A DNA stretch of 64,000 nucleotides from Erodium maritimum (lineage: Eukaryota > Streptophyta > Magnoliopsida > Geraniales > Geraniaceae). Below the pieces are notes generated by a model that saw nothing but the letters and a program-made list of their open reading frames with translations, did not search any database and had not been told where the DNA came from. Positions 61,991 to 64,000 of this stretch are shown in pieces. A program made the position numbers and the translations under genes. The DNA is taken from NCBI GenBank assembly GCA_963921825.1, contig OY997591.1:46273825-46337824 (forward strand), given 5' to 3'. Numbering within the stretch: the stretch's first letter is position 1; each line of letters begins with the position of its first letter.

Positions 61991-62464
61991 ATGTATGAAT
62001 GTACTTGGATAAGTAGCTAGGCCATATTAAGGGTTGCTTGTAACCAGACCTGCAGTTCAGATTGGAAAATGTTTTCCGGATTGGATTATAATTCTGATAC
62101 TACAAACAACCAGATTGGCAGGTCAGGTTGGAAAATGTTTTCAACATAATTACATGTACTAAAACTAAACTGTAAATCATACATAAGGCATAAAGTACTA
62201 AAACTAAACTGTAAATCAGACATAAGGCATAAACTAGAATTCATATTCATATTTGGACAAAGGCCATTTGATAAGGCCTACAAAATAGGGATGGTTCATA
62301 GATAACAAAAAAAAACATTACTTCAAAGTCAAACTTCCACACTGAACAAAAAAACATTCCAAAAGCAACAGACATGGAACATCTGTTGCTTCCCAAAAGG
62401 AGGACGCCCTGCCCCTGCAAACCCTGAACTGAACTGGCATATATAAATATAAAAAACTAACTAA

Positions 62465-63115
62465 TTAACTTCTTATACAAGAAGTTAGTTTGTCCCATGA
62501 AGGCCAGTTCGAGCCGACACTTTCAGAAGGGTCGACGGCCGGTATGTTTGCAGGAACAAAAAGGGCGTCATACGGGTCGTCTTCTTCATCTTCCGGCCAG
62601 CCTGGGGCTGGTGCTGGTACTGGTGCTGGTGCTGCTGGTGCTGGTGCTGGTGCTGTGTCCTTCGCCTTCGCCTCCTTGTTGTTCCCCTCCTTGTCCTTCG
62701 CCTTCGCCTTCTCCTTCTTGTTCCCCTCCTTGTCCTCCTTCTCCTGCTCCTCTTCGTCCTCCTCGTCCTCCGAGTCCTCCTCCTCTTCGTCCTCCTCGTC
62801 GTCGGAGTCCTTCTCCTCCACAACCGACCACGGGTCCTCCTCCGAATCGTCCTCCTCGTCGTCGGAGTCCTTCTCCCATAAACAGGGGTCCTCGTCAGGG
62901 TCCCCCTCCTCCTCAACCCCGGAGAAGGGCTCGTCCTCAGGGGCATCCGAGTCAGACTCCCAACGCTTCCGTTTACGGCAGTCGGAGTCACTGCTGCTGA
63001 TGTTGGTGGCAGCAGACGGGGGAGAGTTATGGGGGTATAGGCTAGGTTTGGAATCGTCGAATAACCAACCCTCGGGCGAGTTGGGTGGTGGGGATGGTGG
63101 TGGTGGAGAGTCCAT
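62465..63115 (-). CDS. Acidic low-complexity protein, function unknown
   Basis: The minus-strand frame from the ATG at 63115 gives 216 residues. It has a Pro-rich start (MDSPPPPSPPPNSPEG), SSSDSDCRKRKRWESDSDA with a short basic patch, then about 75 residues dominated by Asp/Glu. A Lys/Glu/Ala stretch (KEKAKAKDKEGNNKEAKAKD), a Pro-Ala run and an acidic end follow. An in-frame ATG 26 codons upstream would add a Phe-rich stretch that is better read as a CT-rich leader. A TATA box 125 bases upstream supports 63115. No domain is recognised; it looks intrinsically disordered. The opposite strand also shows a long open frame (Ser-rich), a consequence of the codon bias. Confidence 0.55.
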   Translation of the reverse strand: MDSPPPPSPPPNSPEGWLFDDSKPSLYPHNSPPSAATNISSSDSDCRKRKRWESDSDAPEDEPFSGVEEEGDPDEDPCLWEKDSDDEEDDSEEDPWSVVEEKDSDDEEDEEEEDSEDEEDEEEQEKEDKEGNKKEKAKAKDKEGNNKEAKAKDTAPAPAPAAPAPVPAPAPGWPEDEEDDPYDALFVPANIPAVDPSESVGSNWPSWDKLTSCIRS

Positions 63116-63239
63116 GGATGGATTGGAAGATGGGGGGAGTTGGTTGAAAACGAAAACGAAGAGGAAGAAGAAGAAGAAGAGACCTTTTACCAAGCAGAAT
63201 GGATTTTCAGTGTGGGTTGCATGGGTTCTAGATTGGTTT

Positions 63240-63247
63240 CTTATATA
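63240..63247 (-). promoter_or_regulatory. TATA box of the acidic-protein gene
   Basis: On the minus strand cctaTATATAAGaaacc lies 125 bases before the ATG at 63115. A CT-rich stretch typical of plant leaders (63150-63185) follows it. Confidence 0.6.
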
Positions 63248-63465
63248 GGCTAGGAAAAGCAGTTACATGATTACTAAAATTTATTTTGACATGACAAGTT
63301 GGGTTAAAGAAGTTATTATAAGTGATAATTACACTCATCTTCCAAAAGACTCTTCGGTTCATGTATAAGCATGGCCCTATAACTGTAATTACTTTGACAA
63401 GACACAACTGTTCACAATCCAATTACAACCGCTTGCCACCTAGATTCATTAATTTGAAATGATTA

Positions 63466-63556
63466 TTCTAGAATTTAAATTCATTCTAGAAATATATATT
63501 CTAGAATTCACATACATCGTGTCATATACCTTCTAGACTTCCAAACCATTCTAGAA
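63466..63556. promoter_or_regulatory. Cluster of four TTCTAGAA palindromes (heat-shock-element-like)
   Basis: TTCTAGAA occurs at 63466-63473, 63484-63491, 63499-63506 and 63549-63556, with a half-changed fifth (ttctagac, 63531-63538). nTTCnnGAAn is the minimal heat-shock element. The cluster lies about 220-310 bases upstream of the TATA box of the minus-strand acidic gene. Similar ttctaga motifs also occur near 60100 and 60810-60840, so it may instead be a trait of this repeat-rich DNA. Confidence 0.45.
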
Positions 63557-63599
63557 ACATATGTTCTGGACGGGCAGTTCAGATTGGAAATATGTTCCT

Positions 63600-64000
63600 A
63601 GAATGGAACAGAATTAGACTCCGACCGTAAATCTGTCCTCATATGTTCAGTTTCCAAATAAACCTAACGTACAAAATAGTATAAAACCAATTAACAATAC
63701 AATCCATTCAACATAAGGCTAACATTATACTAATACATGAAAGCAGTTTAGATTTAAAACCAATCTTGGTCACCAAAATAATAAAAATCACATCAAAGTG
63801 TACAATTCAAATTACAATCCACCTCAAATATTCAAATTATAAGTCATTGAAACAGTAAAGTTTTATCCTCGATGATCATATGAAAACTCATTCATGTTTG
63901 TAATCCAAGAACTTCTCGAATTGTGTTGCTATGTCCACACACATCTTCAAGCGGTAAACAGAGACATACTGTGGACGCATGTAAATAGGGATCGGAAATG
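63600..64000. other. AT-rich sequence, nothing recognised
   Basis: No open frame of note, repeat pair or splice structure was recognised up to the end of the window. Confidence 0.5.

Noticed and set aside
62490..63248. 252-codon Ser-rich plus-strand frame opposite the acidic gene
   Set aside because: Its Ser/Ala/Gly content mirrors Asp/Glu-rich codons on the other strand; TATA box, CT-rich leader and start context favour the minus strand.

Overview
The window reads as nuclear DNA of a flowering plant, most likely a eudicot. The genes are split by AT-rich GT-AG introns. The repeats are plant families: Ty1/copia and Ty3/gypsy-like LTR elements, Mutator-like elements (MULEs) that have captured pieces of host genes, PIF/Harbinger elements with TTA target duplications, and L1-type LINE remnants. 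One 200-N assembly gap lies at 22729-22928. I cannot name the species.

Layout. 1-7606: the 5' end of a long-LTR retrotransposon on the minus strand (leader, primer-binding site, about 3 kb LTR). Its LTR is split by a Pack-MULE that itself contains a second Pack-MULE; both have perfect 9-bp target duplications, and the outer one carries an exon of an IQ67-domain (IQD) gene. 7607-10300: nothing recognised. 10676-16871: a decayed Ulp1-type (C48) cysteine-protease-like gene split by a 3.6 kb solo LTR. 18682-21691: another solo LTR with a perfect TTTAT duplication. 21719-22728: a MULE-like end and a scrap of a calcium-dependent protein kinase gene, running into the gap. 23163-29831: LINE ORF1 remnants and a PIF/Harbinger element whose right terminus appears to have been hit by a second LINE.

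30183-39450 is the gene-rich island. It holds a complete nine-exon organellar cysteinyl-tRNA synthetase gene on the plus strand and a complete nine-exon GH79 heparanase-like (beta-glucuronidase) gene on the minus strand, arranged tail to tail. Every splice junction keeps the frame, and the predicted proteins are 572 and 559 residues.

41440-51085 returns to transposons: a Harbinger fragment, the 3' end of one copia element, a decayed copia pol with its 3' LTR, and a Harbinger element (47399-51082, TTA duplications) whose transposase is cut by a copia solo LTR (48190-50039, ATATC duplications). 53589-63115 is the most interesting stretch. It contains a nearly intact MULE transposase gene with 47 consecutive GAT codons and E2F-like sites in its promoter. 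The transposase is cut at its 3' end by a truncated long LTR. Beyond the LTR lie a two-exon GRF zinc-finger membrane protein gene and an acidic, low-complexity protein gene with a TATA box and a cluster of heat-shock-element-like palindromes. These may be accessory genes of a large MULE or simply its neighbours; the sequence alone does not decide.

Only the tRNA synthetase, the heparanase-like gene, the GRF gene and (less surely) the acidic-protein gene look like intact coding genes. No tRNA, rRNA or CRISPR array was recognised.
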